This document shows, piece by piece, positions 1-7,313 of a stretch of DNA of 24,535 nt. The position numbers and the translations under genes were made by a program. Under the pieces are notes generated by a model, which saw only the letters and a program-made list of their open reading frames with translations, made no database searches and was not told the origin of the DNA. Position 1 is the stretch's first letter. Every line of letters begins with the position of its first letter. The stretch is taken from positions 1-24,535 of the forward strand of contig CAZRTG010000033.1 of NCBI GenBank assembly GCA_964602895.1. Reading direction: 5' to 3'. The DNA is from JAWXBM01 sp964602895 (GTDB taxonomy: Bacteria > Pseudomonadota > Gammaproteobacteria > Xanthomonadales > SZUA-36).

Positions 1-118
1 CTCACCCCGACCGGCGATGTTGGCACCATCAACTTTAACATTATTTTTACACATTGCAATCTTGCAGGCCGAAACTCCGGCCGGAAACTTTCAGTCCTGC
101 TGACAACGCAACTTCAAG

Positions 119-204
119 CGGTACCGGCTTTCTGCTGATGCGCCGGGTTTGTACCTCAGCGCCGGTGCAACTGTTGTTGCGTTACTGCTGCTTGATCATT
201 CCGG
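119..204 (+). pseudogene. Remnant of a DUF1499-type membrane protein gene
   Basis: This stretch aligns with 4112-4197, which encodes the second membrane segment of the intact DUF1499 gene. By eye about 69 of 87 alignment columns match. Conceptual translation gives GTGFLLMRR, then after a one-base loss LYLSAGATVVALLLL, then after a one-base gain IIP. The intact gene reads GTGFVLMRW, LYLGAGAAVVALLLL and IIP at the same places. Two frameshifts, and the start of convergent glpD-like coding sequence at 218, argue for a decayed 5' part of a paralogue. I found no convincing frame or start in 1-118; one frame is open from the window edge to a stop at 138, but I do not recognise its product. Draft-assembly errors could also explain the frameshifts. 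Confidence 0.45.
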
Positions 205-217
205 CACAAATCAATTG

Positions 218-1414
218 TCAGAACAGTGGTAGCTGGCTGGTTTTGGCTTTGGGTTTGATCTGCGGTAGCGATGGCGCAAGCATTTTTATGGCTTTTTCTC
301 CCGTAGCGCGCCATACGGTCAGCTTGCCGCCGTAGAGCGTCAGCAAACGGAGCGGCCCGGCCGGCAATGGCCGGTCGGGGTGCAGGATCAACTCGCGTGA
401 GCGGTGGAAAACATGGCCTTCGCCACCGGGCAGGACGCGCAAGCCTGCAAAGGCCTGTTGCGGTTTTTCCGCTGCTGGCGATTGATAAAGAGGGAAATAA
501 TGCCGGAGGATGTCGGTGAGGTAACGTATTTCCTGCGGTAGGGGCCTCACGTCGTCGGGCTCACCGCGGTAGCGGCCTTCGGTGGTACCTACCAGTACTT
601 TTCCCTGCCACGGCATGATGAAAACGGCACGCCCGTCTTTGGGGCTCTCGACATAGTAAAATCCGGCATGTGCAGAATCGACCGACTGCAGGCGTTCCAC
701 GATGATGTGGCTACCGCGAACCAATTCCATGGGCAGCGCCGTTACCGCAGGTGTTACGTGCTCAAGCACCTGATTGGCCCACGGACCGGCCGCATTGACC
801 ACAACCATGGTGGAAACACTCAGCTCCCGATCTCCACAGCGATAGTCAACCTGACAGTTATTCTTTCGCAGATGTACCGTTTCCACTGTCGCCGGGAACA
901 CCACTTCCGCGCCGAGGCGGGTGGCTGAGGCCACCACAGCCCGGGTTAACAGAACATCGTCTGTTTGCGCGTCCTGGTAGCGAAACACCCCCTTGAGTCC
1001 TTCGGTGCGCAGGCCATCCAGGTCGTGCCAGCGTTTGCGCGGTAGGGATCCGAAGCTTGAACCCGGGCCACCTGCTGCAAGCATCCAATAAAGGCTCAAG
1101 CCCGTTCGCAACACCAGGCGGCTACGGCGGGTTTCTTCATACACCGGAATGTAGAAGTCTTTTAACTGAACCAGGTCGGGTGCGAGTTTCAGCAGCAAGC
1201 TGCGTTCGTGCAAACTCTCGCGCACCAGTCCGAATTCAAAACTCTCAAGATAGCGGAGTCCGCCGTGGATCAACTTGCTGGAACGGCTGGATGTGCCGGC
1301 CGCCGGGGCTTCCTTGTCCAGTAACAGCACTTTGTGACCGGCCGCTGCTGCCGCTTGCGCCACTCCGGCGCCGTTGATACCCGCGCCGATCACTACGACC
1401 TCGTAATCAGGCAA
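218..1414 (-). CDS. GlpD-like FAD-dependent glycerol-3-phosphate dehydrogenase (short form)
   Basis: Predicted flavoprotein of 398 residues that oxidises glycerol-3-phosphate to dihydroxyacetone phosphate, probably passing electrons to the quinone pool at the inner membrane. Residues 5-35 form an FAD-binding Rossmann motif (GAGINGAG at 10-17 with an acidic residue ending the second strand). The segment SSRSSKLIHGGLRYLES at about 42-58 is the hallmark of the GlpD family, and YGGKLTVWR near the C-terminus is the second conserved FAD-domain block. It ends soon after that block, so the C-terminal alpha-helical domain (DAO_C) of full-length GlpD of about 500 residues is absent. The start is TTG at 1412-1414, fixed by the Rossmann motif. 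It overlaps the upstream phosphodiesterase gene by 8 bases, implying co-translation. A related DAO-family oxidase is the main alternative. Confidence 0.83.
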   Translation of the reverse strand: MPDYEVVVIGAGINGAGVAQAAAAAGHKVLLLDKEAPAAGTSSRSSKLIHGGLRYLESFEFGLVRESLHERSLLLKLAPDLVQLKDFYIPVYEETRRSRLVLRTGLSLYWMLAAGGPGSSFGSLPRKRWHDLDGLRTEGLKGVFRYQDAQTDDVLLTRAVVASATRLGAEVVFPATVETVHLRKNNCQVDYRCGDRELSVSTMVVVNAAGPWANQVLEHVTPAVTALPMELVRGSHIIVERLQSVDSAHAGFYYVESPKDGRAVFIMPWQGKVLVGTTEGRYRGEPDDVRPLPQEIRYLTDILRHYFPLYQSPAAEKPQQAFAGLRVLPGGEGHVFHRSRELILHPDRPLPAGPLRLLTLYGGKLTVWRATGEKAIKMLAPSLPQIKPKAKTSQLPLF

Positions 1415-2228
1415 GATCTGCCCCCCTGGCCGTTGGCAGACCGGATGGCATCGACCCCATCATTTCTGCAATGGCCATGGTTTCAACCAGGTGCACACCG
1501 CGACTGAACAAACGGGTAGCGAGTTCCTGATCAACCACCTCGTAGACCACCCAGCGCCAGGGTCCGGGCCACAAAGGCGTGGGGGCCGGTGGCAAGTCGA
1601 GGTGGTCGCAGAATAAATATTCGGGCGCGAGCTGGTCAGCTACTTCTTGATATCGTTCCGACCATTCGCGCAAGGCCCAGCCGATCCGGCAATCCGAGCG
1701 TTGTCTCGCCAGTCGCACGGCTTTCTCGGAGAAGGAAATAATGACGCATTGTCCGATGGCGTCGCCCAATGCAGTCAACACGCGATCCACTGTGAAACTG
1801 TGGCCCATGCGCTGCAGGCTTTTCTCCTTGATTTCGACAAAGGCGGTCACCCCTGGCCAGAGGACAAGTTCGGAGGCAATGTCGCTCAACAAGGGAATGT
1901 GTACACCGGTGAAGGCATTACCCAGACGCGACTGCTCGTTTACCTCTATCCGGACGAGCTCGGCCGCATCAAAATCAAATACCGATCCGCTGCGTCCAGC
2001 GGTACGATCCAGTGTCGCGTCGTGCAGAAGTACAGGTACCCCATCGGCGCTGAGCTGGATGTCGAATTCGACAAAGGCCGCCCCTGCTTCAAGTGCGGCA
2101 ATGAGACTTTCACGGGTGTTCTCCGGATAATGCAGGGCATAACCACGATGGGCTACCCAGGGCGCTTCCGCTTTCGATTTGCTGTTTGCCTGGGCCGATT
2201 CGATGTGGGTGGATGAATGGTTTTTCAC
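1407..2228 (-). CDS. Glycerophosphodiester phosphodiesterase (UgpQ/GDPD family)
   Basis: Predicted enzyme of 273 residues that hydrolyses deacylated phospholipids such as glycerophosphocholine or glycerophosphoethanolamine to glycerol-3-phosphate plus the alcohol. The GDPD active-site blocks are all visible: HRG at 27-29, PENT at 35-38, VEFDIQLSADGVPVLLHD at 53-70 (metal-binding Glu54 and Asp56, catalytic His69) and LDRT at 73-76. There is no signal peptide, so the enzyme is probably cytoplasmic like UgpQ. The start is GTG at 2226-2228, preceded by a GGGAGAGG ribosome-binding site about 12 bases upstream. The gene is first in a two-gene unit and its stop codon lies inside the start region of the GlpD-like gene, which would consume its product. 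The family call is firm; the substrate head group is unknown. Confidence 0.9.
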   Translation of the reverse strand: MKNHSSTHIESAQANSKSKAEAPWVAHRGYALHYPENTRESLIAALEAGAAFVEFDIQLSADGVPVLLHDATLDRTAGRSGSVFDFDAAELVRIEVNEQSRLGNAFTGVHIPLLSDIASELVLWPGVTAFVEIKEKSLQRMGHSFTVDRVLTALGDAIGQCVIISFSEKAVRLARQRSDCRIGWALREWSERYQEVADQLAPEYLFCDHLDLPPAPTPLWPGPWRWVVYEVVDQELATRLFSRGVHLVETMAIAEMMGSMPSGLPTARGADLA

Positions 2229-2428
2229 GTCCCATTCTAACCTCTCCCGGTGATATTTGGGGGCAGAGTGAGCTAACCGGGTTTCGCTGAAACTGAGGCA
2301 AGGTATAGCGGAAATTTTACTCTGACCTCCATTATTGCGATATTCTTGGCCGGTTCACGGCATGTCCTTACCTCAAACATAGCGGCAAAAGTCAGAAGAG
2401 ACCAAAAACCCATAGCATTGGAAAACCT

Positions 2429-3934
2429 ATGAATACAGCACCCGCAGTTGCATCCAAGAACCGTTCCTTCACCACGATTTTCCTGATTGAGATGTGGGAG
2501 CGCTTTGGTTATTACGGCATGCAGGCGTTGATCGTCTATTACATGGTTCAGCAACTGGGTTTTCCGGACGAGCGCGCCACGCTGGTGTGGGGTGCCGCCG
2601 CGGCACTGATTTACGTGTCGCCAGCCATCGGTGGCTGGATCGGTGACACGATTCTCGGCACACGCCGCACCATGCTGCTTGGGGTGGTGATCCTGGCGGT
2701 TGGCTACGGCCTGATGGTGGTGCCGGGTCAAAGCGTCTGGTTCCTGTTTTGCGCACTGGGCGTGATCGTAGTGGGCAACGGCCTGTTCAAGGCCAATGCC
2801 GGCAACCTGGTGCGTAAAATCTACGAGGGTGACGATTCGAAGATAGACAGTGCATTCACTTATTATTATATGGCGGTGAATCTGGGCGCGATGATTTCGC
2901 AGCTGCTGACACCCTGGCTGAAAGACTATGCCAACGCCCATTACGGCAACGGCCTGGGCTGGCACATTGCCTTCGCGGTCTGCGCCGTTGGTCTGGTGCT
3001 GGGTTTGGCCAACTATGCCCTGATGCGTCGCGCCATGAGTCACATTGGATCGGGTCCGGACGAGCTGCCATTGCAATGGGGTAAGCTGGGTCTTGTACTG
3101 GCAGGCGGCGTGTTGGCCGTTTTTGCTTCAGCCTACATCCTGCAGCACCAGGACGTCGCCCGGGCTTTTGTGTACATTGCCGGCGTGGTCGTCATCGTCA
3201 TCTTTGCCTACCTGATCCGGACCGGCCAGACCAGTGAACGCGCGGGATTGATCGCCGCCCTGGTGCTGACCATACAGACCGTGTTCTATTTCATCTTTTA
3301 CCAGCAGATGTCGACCTCGCTGAACCTGTTTGCGCTGCGCAATGTCGACCCGGCTTTCAACGTGTTCGGCGTGCACCTGTGGAACTGGTCACCGGCGCAG
3401 TTCCAGGCGTTCAATCCGATCTGGATTTTCATACTCAGCCCGATCCTGGCCTGGGCCTATACGCGGGCAGGCAGGACCGGTAAGGACCTTTCCATTGCCA
3501 CCAAATTTGCCTTCGGTTTCGTGCTGGTGGCTGCCGGATTTTTCATCTACGGCGCTTCCGGGCTGTTGGCCGACAGCCAGGGCAAAGTGTCCTCTTGGCT
3601 GATGGTGTGGGGTTACGGCGCCATTTCTTTGGGCGAATTGCTGGTCAGTGGCCTGGGTCTGGCGATGATCGCCCGTTACGTACCGGCGCGCATGGGCGGC
3701 TTCATGATGGGTGCCTATTTCGTTGCTTCCGGTATCGCCCAGTACCTGGGCGGCGTGGTTGCCACTTTTGCCAGCGTGCCGAGCGACATCACCAATCCGC
3801 TCGAGTCGTTGCCGATCTACACCAACCTTTTCAACAAGCTGGGCATTGCCGCCCTGGTCTGCACGCTGATTGCCATTGCCGTTTTGCCGCTGATGAAACG
3901 TTTATCACTGACCCACAGCGCCAAGGCCGGTTAG
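2429..3934 (+). CDS. POT/PTR-family proton-dependent oligopeptide transporter
   Basis: Inner-membrane major-facilitator transporter of 501 residues, predicted to import di- and tripeptides with protons. The N-terminus carries the family's proton-coupling motif ExxERFxYYG intact at residues 21-30. The second PTR2 signature is seen around GNGLFKANAGNLV through FTYYYMAVNLGA, about residues 114-153. The rest is a run of 12 to 14 hydrophobic helices ending in a short basic tail, and the length matches bacterial DtpA-like proteins. The start is ATG at 2429 with GGAAA about six bases upstream. It is transcribed divergently from the phosphodiesterase gene across a 200-base intergenic region and appears monocistronic. 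Substrate specificity cannot be read from the sequence. Confidence 0.93.
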   Translation: MNTAPAVASKNRSFTTIFLIEMWERFGYYGMQALIVYYMVQQLGFPDERATLVWGAAAALIYVSPAIGGWIGDTILGTRRTMLLGVVILAVGYGLMVVPGQSVWFLFCALGVIVVGNGLFKANAGNLVRKIYEGDDSKIDSAFTYYYMAVNLGAMISQLLTPWLKDYANAHYGNGLGWHIAFAVCAVGLVLGLANYALMRRAMSHIGSGPDELPLQWGKLGLVLAGGVLAVFASAYILQHQDVARAFVYIAGVVVIVIFAYLIRTGQTSERAGLIAALVLTIQTVFYFIFYQQMSTSLNLFALRNVDPAFNVFGVHLWNWSPAQFQAFNPIWIFILSPILAWAYTRAGRTGKDLSIATKFAFGFVLVAAGFFIYGASGLLADSQGKVSSWLMVWGYGAISLGELLVSGLGLAMIARYVPARMGGFMMGAYFVASGIAQYLGGVVATFASVPSDITNPLESLPIYTNLFNKLGIAALVCTLIAIAVLPLMKRLSLTHSAKAG

Positions 3935-3960
3935 CCTGTTGTTCCATGTCTTGTGACACT

Positions 3961-3991
3961 CTGACAATGTCGCATTTACGTTGCTTATATT
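3961..3991 (+). promoter_or_regulatory. Possible sigma70-type promoter of the DUF1499 gene
   Basis: CTGACA (3961-3966, five of six to TTGACA) is followed after 19 bases by TATATT (3986-3991, five of six to TATAAT), about 25 bases before the ATG at 4017. The spacer is longer than ideal and this is a consensus match only. Confidence 0.3.
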
Positions 3992-4016
3992 CGGCACTAC
4001 AAGTAAGAGACTGACC

Positions 4017-4727
4017 ATGAAAATCACCAAGCTCGTATTTGCAATGGCCGTTATCGCACTGCTGCTGCTGGCCCTGGCGGGTCCCGGTTCGCGATTCGGT
4101 TTATGGTCGTTCGGCACCGGCTTTGTGCTGATGCGCTGGGCCTTGTACCTGGGCGCCGGTGCTGCAGTCGTTGCACTGCTGTTGCTTATCATCCCGAAAA
4201 CCCGCGCAGGCAATGCAACTCTGCTGGTGTTTGCGTTGCTGATCGGTCTCGGCGCCGCGTGGATGCCGTGGAATGGCTACCGTACTGCACGTTCGGTGCC
4301 GCCCATACACGACATCACCACCGATACCGCCAATCCGCCGGTGTTTGTCGCAGTGCTGCCCTTGCGTGCTGGTGCGAGCAACCCGCCGGAATACGCCGGC
4401 GAAGAGGTCGCAAAGCAACAGCGCGAAGCTTATCCGGATCTGACAACGCTCGTGCTTACGCAGTCACCCGGCGTGGTTTTCAACAACGCGCTGGCAACCG
4501 CGAAGGACATGGGCTGGGAGATCGTCGCCGAGGAACCGGACGAGGGGCGCATCGAAGCGACCGCCACCACGTTCTGGTTTGGCTTTAAAGATGATGTGGT
4601 CATACGCATCGTTGCCGACGGTACAGGCAGTCGCCTGGATCTGCGCTCAAAATCGCGGGTTGGCCGCAGCGACGTCGGTGCCAATGCGGCGCGTATCCGT
4701 AGTTTTATCGACAAATTCAACCAATAA
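4017..4727 (+). CDS. DUF1499 family membrane protein
   Basis: Protein of 236 residues with three hydrophobic segments at about 4-21, 33-59 and 67-83, then a soluble domain from about 95 to the C-terminus. That domain matches DUF1499: it opens with PPIHDITTD, has the central block IEATATTFWFGFKDDVVIRI and ends with DLRSKSRVGRSDVGANAARI. The family has no established biochemical role; the topology puts the domain on one face of the inner membrane. I chose ATG at 4017 because MKITKLVF starts a clean membrane segment and a purine-rich TAAGAGA lies upstream; an in-frame TTG at 3981 adds 12 residues with no merit. It lies 82 bases after the peptide transporter gene, probably with its own promoter. 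A decayed copy of its 5' part lies at 119-204. Confidence 0.85.
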   Translation: MKITKLVFAMAVIALLLLALAGPGSRFGLWSFGTGFVLMRWALYLGAGAAVVALLLLIIPKTRAGNATLLVFALLIGLGAAWMPWNGYRTARSVPPIHDITTDTANPPVFVAVLPLRAGASNPPEYAGEEVAKQQREAYPDLTTLVLTQSPGVVFNNALATAKDMGWEIVAEEPDEGRIEATATTFWFGFKDDVVIRIVADGTGSRLDLRSKSRVGRSDVGANAARIRSFIDKFNQ

Positions 4728-4775
4728 ACGAAATTTGGGTGCTACGCCATGTTTCGATTGGCAGTATTTAACAAG

Positions 4776-4814
4776 GCTCTGATTTGTTCAGAGCTTCCTT
4801 GAGTAATGTCTCAA
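4776..4814. repeat. CTCTGA-family palindrome (copy A) plus adjacent small hairpin
   Basis: GCTCTGA (4776-4782) and TCAGAGC (4788-4794) form a perfect 7-bp stem around the loop TTTGT. It is followed by TTCC and a second palindrome, TTGAG (4799-4803) with CTCAA (4810-4814). The reverse complement reads GGAAG, CTCTGAACAAATCAGAG, nearly the same as the terminal hairpin of the copy at 16342-16366. It sits 81 bases before the start of the duplicated-domain gene. Confidence 0.65.
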
Positions 4815-4894
4815 GCTTCCTGCAGCAAAATCCGGTCAATCTGCTATATCTATTGATGAACTCGTTGCAACCAGCAGCGTGAAGGAGAGCACAA

Positions 4895-5650
4895 ATGAGA
4901 AACTTAACAAGATTGACCGTAGTTATAATCCTGATGGCTATCAATTTTGGCGCATTGGCGCAAAGCGAGGAGGAAGGGCCTGAGATCTTCACCTACGCCA
5001 CCTACTTCTACTGTGACGTTACCCGGCAGGAACGTGCTGATGAAATCGTCAGGACACAGAATGCGCCGGTCTATGACCAGTTGGTAAAAGATGGCGTGAT
5101 TACTGCCTGGGGCTGGATGGCACACCATACTGGCGGCAAGTGGCGGCGCGTTCAGTACTACCAGGCACCCAGTGTAAACGGCCTGCTTGATGCACAAACA
5201 GAAATGAACAAAAGGCTTGATGCCGAAAACAAAGATCCGGACAACGAATTTGGCAAAATATGCAATGCACATGATGATTACATTTGGAAAGCAGAGGGTG
5301 GTACGGCAGGTAAAAGCCGTGGCGCAGCGGGTTTCTCTGTTTACTATAAATGCGAGGAAACCAAGGAAGAACGTGCGGATGAAATCTGGGAAAAGGATTT
5401 TGCGCCCATCCTGAACAAGTTTGTGGCAGACGGTAAATTTACTTCCTGGGGCTGGTTATCGCATGTGGTAGGAGGAGAGTTTCGCAGGTTACAGACCATG
5501 ACCGGTAGCGACCATAAATCCTTGATGACCGCTCGAGGCGAGTTGATCGAAGCCATGTATGGAAATGACAATGCAAGCGGTGCGGAATTCACTGCTATCT
5601 GCGGTTCACACTCCGACTATATGTGGGACATTCAACTCGAAACGCCATGA
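4895..5650 (+). CDS. Exported protein of two tandem homologous domains, function unknown
   Basis: I do not recognise the family. The product has 251 residues and begins with a clear signal peptide (hydrophobic 7-18, likely cleavage after ALA at 20-22), so it is probably periplasmic or secreted. The mature part is an internal duplication of about 100 residues: 34-133 and 147-246. Matching blocks are YC or YKC (Cys40, Cys153), ERADEI (46-51, 159-164), AWGWMAHHTGGKWRRVQ against SWGWLSHVVGGEFRRLQ (71-87, 184-200), and KICNAHDDYIW against AICGSHSDYMW (121-131, 234-244). Each copy has exactly two cysteines (40/123 and 153/236), suggesting one disulfide per domain. The alternating strand and helix pattern would suit a ferredoxin-like alpha/beta fold, but this is a guess. 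The start has a strong AAGGAGAG site; a terminator follows at 5701. Confidence 0.8.
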   Translation: MRNLTRLTVVIILMAINFGALAQSEEEGPEIFTYATYFYCDVTRQERADEIVRTQNAPVYDQLVKDGVITAWGWMAHHTGGKWRRVQYYQAPSVNGLLDAQTEMNKRLDAENKDPDNEFGKICNAHDDYIWKAEGGTAGKSRGAAGFSVYYKCEETKEERADEIWEKDFAPILNKFVADGKFTSWGWLSHVVGGEFRRLQTMTGSDHKSLMTARGELIEAMYGNDNASGAEFTAICGSHSDYMWDIQLETP

Positions 5651-5678
5651 GGAAACTCTGAATTATTCAGAGCTTTCC
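5651..5678. repeat. CTCTGA-family palindrome (copy B)
   Basis: CTCTGAA (5656-5662) and TTCAGAG (5666-5672) pair around TTA. The outer arms GGAAA (5651-5655) and TTTCC (5674-5678) pair as well, leaving one bulged C, for a 12-bp stem. It begins at the base after the stop codon of the duplicated-domain gene. There is no T-tract, so it is unlikely to be that gene's terminator; the real one is 22 bases further on. Confidence 0.7.
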
Positions 5679-5700
5679 TAAAGGTCTGTTCGGATAAATC

Positions 5701-5745
5701 GTGGCCAGGCTGCAAACTTCAAAACATGAGCCTGGCCACTTTTTT
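5701..5745 (+). terminator. Rho-independent terminator
   Basis: A perfect GC-rich 11-bp stem, GTGGCCAGGCT (5701-5711) with AGCCTGGCCAC (5729-5739), has a 17-base loop and is followed directly by six T (5740-5745). It ends transcription of the duplicated-domain gene. No matching A-run on the left side makes it one-directional. Confidence 0.9.
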
Positions 5746-5813
5746 GGTTGAAACTGAAAGAATTCAAAAAACCGTACGGTGACAGTGTGCTGAATAAACA
5801 ACGGCGCAGGCTG

Positions 5814-6266
5814 TTATGCAGCCTTTCGGTTCAACACCACGTTATTCAGTGTCAGCTTGACCTGGTTGGCAAGGGTATCGCCCACCGGGCACACTTTTTG
5901 TAAATGATCGATGAATCGGTCGATACGTTCCTGCGGTGAAGGGCTCTGGATATGAAAGTTATAACGGATTTCCGAATAGCCCGGCCGTACATCGGACTTG
6001 CCGAAAAAACCATCCAGATCAATATCGCCGACCACTTCAACCTGAAAATCATCCAGTTGTACTTTGAACTGCTCGGCGTAGACGCGCGCCACAATGGACT
6101 GGCAAGCCGCCAACGAACCCAACAGGAGTTCCACGGGATTCATGCCTTCATCCGTACCACCCAGATCTTCGGGCTCATCGATGGTGATCGAAAACTGCCG
6201 GGATTGAACGGCTACTTTAACGCCGTCTTCCAGGCGGGCGCGGGCGTGGAATTGTTGTATCGCCAT
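5814..6266 (-). CDS. OsmC/Ohr-family protein
   Basis: Predicted 150-residue member of the OsmC/Ohr superfamily, thiol-dependent peroxidases that reduce organic hydroperoxides. The two family cysteines are both present: Cys55 in SLAACQSIV and Cys126 in KVCPVGDTL. The acidic residue before the first helix (PVELLLGSLAAC, 44-55) is also conserved. The start is ATG at 6264-6266, because the protein from MAIQQFH has normal OsmC length and a GGAG lies nine bases upstream. Translation from 6332 would add 22 unlikely residues that run through a hairpin. It follows the SDR gene on the same strand after 147 bases, so the two may be co-transcribed. The SFP-like and YhfA-like branches of the superfamily are possible; peroxidase activity is inferred only. 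Confidence 0.87.
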   Translation of the reverse strand: MAIQQFHARARLEDGVKVAVQSRQFSITIDEPEDLGGTDEGMNPVELLLGSLAACQSIVARVYAEQFKVQLDDFQVEVVGDIDLDGFFGKSDVRPGYSEIRYNFHIQSPSPQERIDRFIDHLQKVCPVGDTLANQVKLTLNNVVLNRKAA

Positions 6267-6303
6267 CGTGATGGTCTCCGGAACGGTGGGTGAGCATGAA
6301 CGG

Positions 6304-6351
6304 GTACGAGCATAGGGCTCGTACGCCAACATGCCAAAGAATTGTTTGGCA
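6304..6351. repeat. Two hairpins between the SDR and OsmC genes
   Basis: GTACGAGC (6304-6311) pairs with GCTCGTAC (6317-6324) around a five-base loop. TGCCAAA (6332-6338) pairs with TTTGGCA (6345-6351) around six bases. Both stems are perfect and lie in the untranslated leader of the OsmC gene. Neither has a T-tract on the minus strand. They could be a processing or attenuation site, or an unrelated repeat. Confidence 0.5.
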
Positions 6352-6413
6352 GTAACTCATGCGTTGGGGTTATATGGACTGAAAAGGGGCTCAAAGCTCC
6401 CTGGAAAATGCAG

Positions 6414-7112
6414 CTACCAGCTTTCCCCAAAAGGCCGGATGTCGAGTTCGGACGTCCAGGCTGAAGGGTCTTGATGGCACAGAGTCCAGATGGCATCGGC
6501 TACTGCAGACGGCTTGACGAAAAAATCATCCGGTTTGTCTGCAAGCCGCTCCCGGCTACGCGGCAGGTCCACTATTCCGTCAATCACCACGTTGGCCACA
6601 TGAATTCTTTCCGGCCCGAACTGGCGGGCAAGGGACTGGGCCAGGCTGCGTTGAGCGGCCTTGGCGGAGGCAAAGGGTGCGGTATTGGCACGGCCACGGG
6701 TTGCGGCGGATGCGCTGGTGACGATGATGTTGGCAATGTCGTGCTGGCGCAACTGGGGCAGGACGGCCTTGGTTGCCGCCACCAGTCCCAGTACATTGAT
6801 ACGCCAACAGTCTTCAAAATCTTCCAGACTGGACTCCTCTACATTCTTGAAAACCCCACCTCCAGCGTTATAAAGCAGGGTTGAGACCGGTCCAAGTTTC
6901 TGTTCGATAGCCTGAAACGTTTTCTCCACATGGTGCATCTTGGTAGCGTCGTATTCGTAGGCATGGCTATTCGGAATCTGTTTGACCAGGGATTCAAGAT
7001 AGGCGCCACTGCGAGCCAGCATGGCCACTTGATAGCCCCCCTTGCTGAAACGACGGGCCAGTGCTTCACCGTTACCCGGACCAACGCCGATGATCACACA
7101 CACTTTGTTCAC
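6414..7112 (-). CDS. Short-chain dehydrogenase/reductase with Phe in place of the catalytic Tyr
   Basis: Cytoplasmic NAD(P)-binding protein of 232 residues of the classical SDR fold. The cofactor motif GVGPGNG is at 9-15, the NAG motif at 82-84, the active-site serine in TSAS at 132-135, and the lysine at 151. The usual YxxxK reads FASAK (147-151), so the proton-donating tyrosine is replaced by phenylalanine. I recall SDR relatives with this Phe and the downstream HVANVVIDG block, so it is probably a subfamily trait rather than a mutation. The substrate is unknown and ordinary SDR chemistry may not apply. The start is GTG at 7110-7112 with an excellent AAGGAG six bases upstream. It heads a possible two-gene unit with the OsmC gene. 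Confidence 0.87.
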   Translation of the reverse strand: MNKVCVIIGVGPGNGEALARRFSKGGYQVAMLARSGAYLESLVKQIPNSHAYEYDATKMHHVEKTFQAIEQKLGPVSTLLYNAGGGVFKNVEESSLEDFEDCWRINVLGLVAATKAVLPQLRQHDIANIIVTSASAATRGRANTAPFASAKAAQRSLAQSLARQFGPERIHVANVVIDGIVDLPRSRERLADKPDDFFVKPSAVADAIWTLCHQDPSAWTSELDIRPFGESW

Positions 7113-7313
7113 TGAACTCTCCTTTTCACTGTCACCCGGTCAACGGTAACAAATGCCAGGACAAAACATCATTCGCTTTTCCCGACAGGGGTATGTGGTC
7201 AGCCACAGGTCCGGGGCCTGCGTATTTTTTTACAGCCTGCTACGTGGTAGCCCTGACGGTCCAAGTAAAGTTCCCAATGGAAAAAACGGTCAGACTCCAT
7301 TAAATTCAAGAAA
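7113..7313. other. Divergent intergenic region without a gene
   Basis: This is the first part of the 335-base gap between the divergent SDR and acyl-CoA dehydrogenase genes. I see no open frame with a credible start. It holds a possible solitary REP-like half site, GGTCAGACTCCATTAAATT (7288-7306), and is followed by the hairpin chain at 7314-7438. Confidence 0.5.

Noticed and set aside
2273..3076. Minus-strand open frame of 267 codons
   Set aside because: Antisense to the POT transporter, with His/Gln-rich shadow composition.
5651..5678. Terminator of the duplicated-domain gene
   Set aside because: It has no T-tract and belongs to the CTCTGA palindrome family; the canonical terminator is at 5701-5745.
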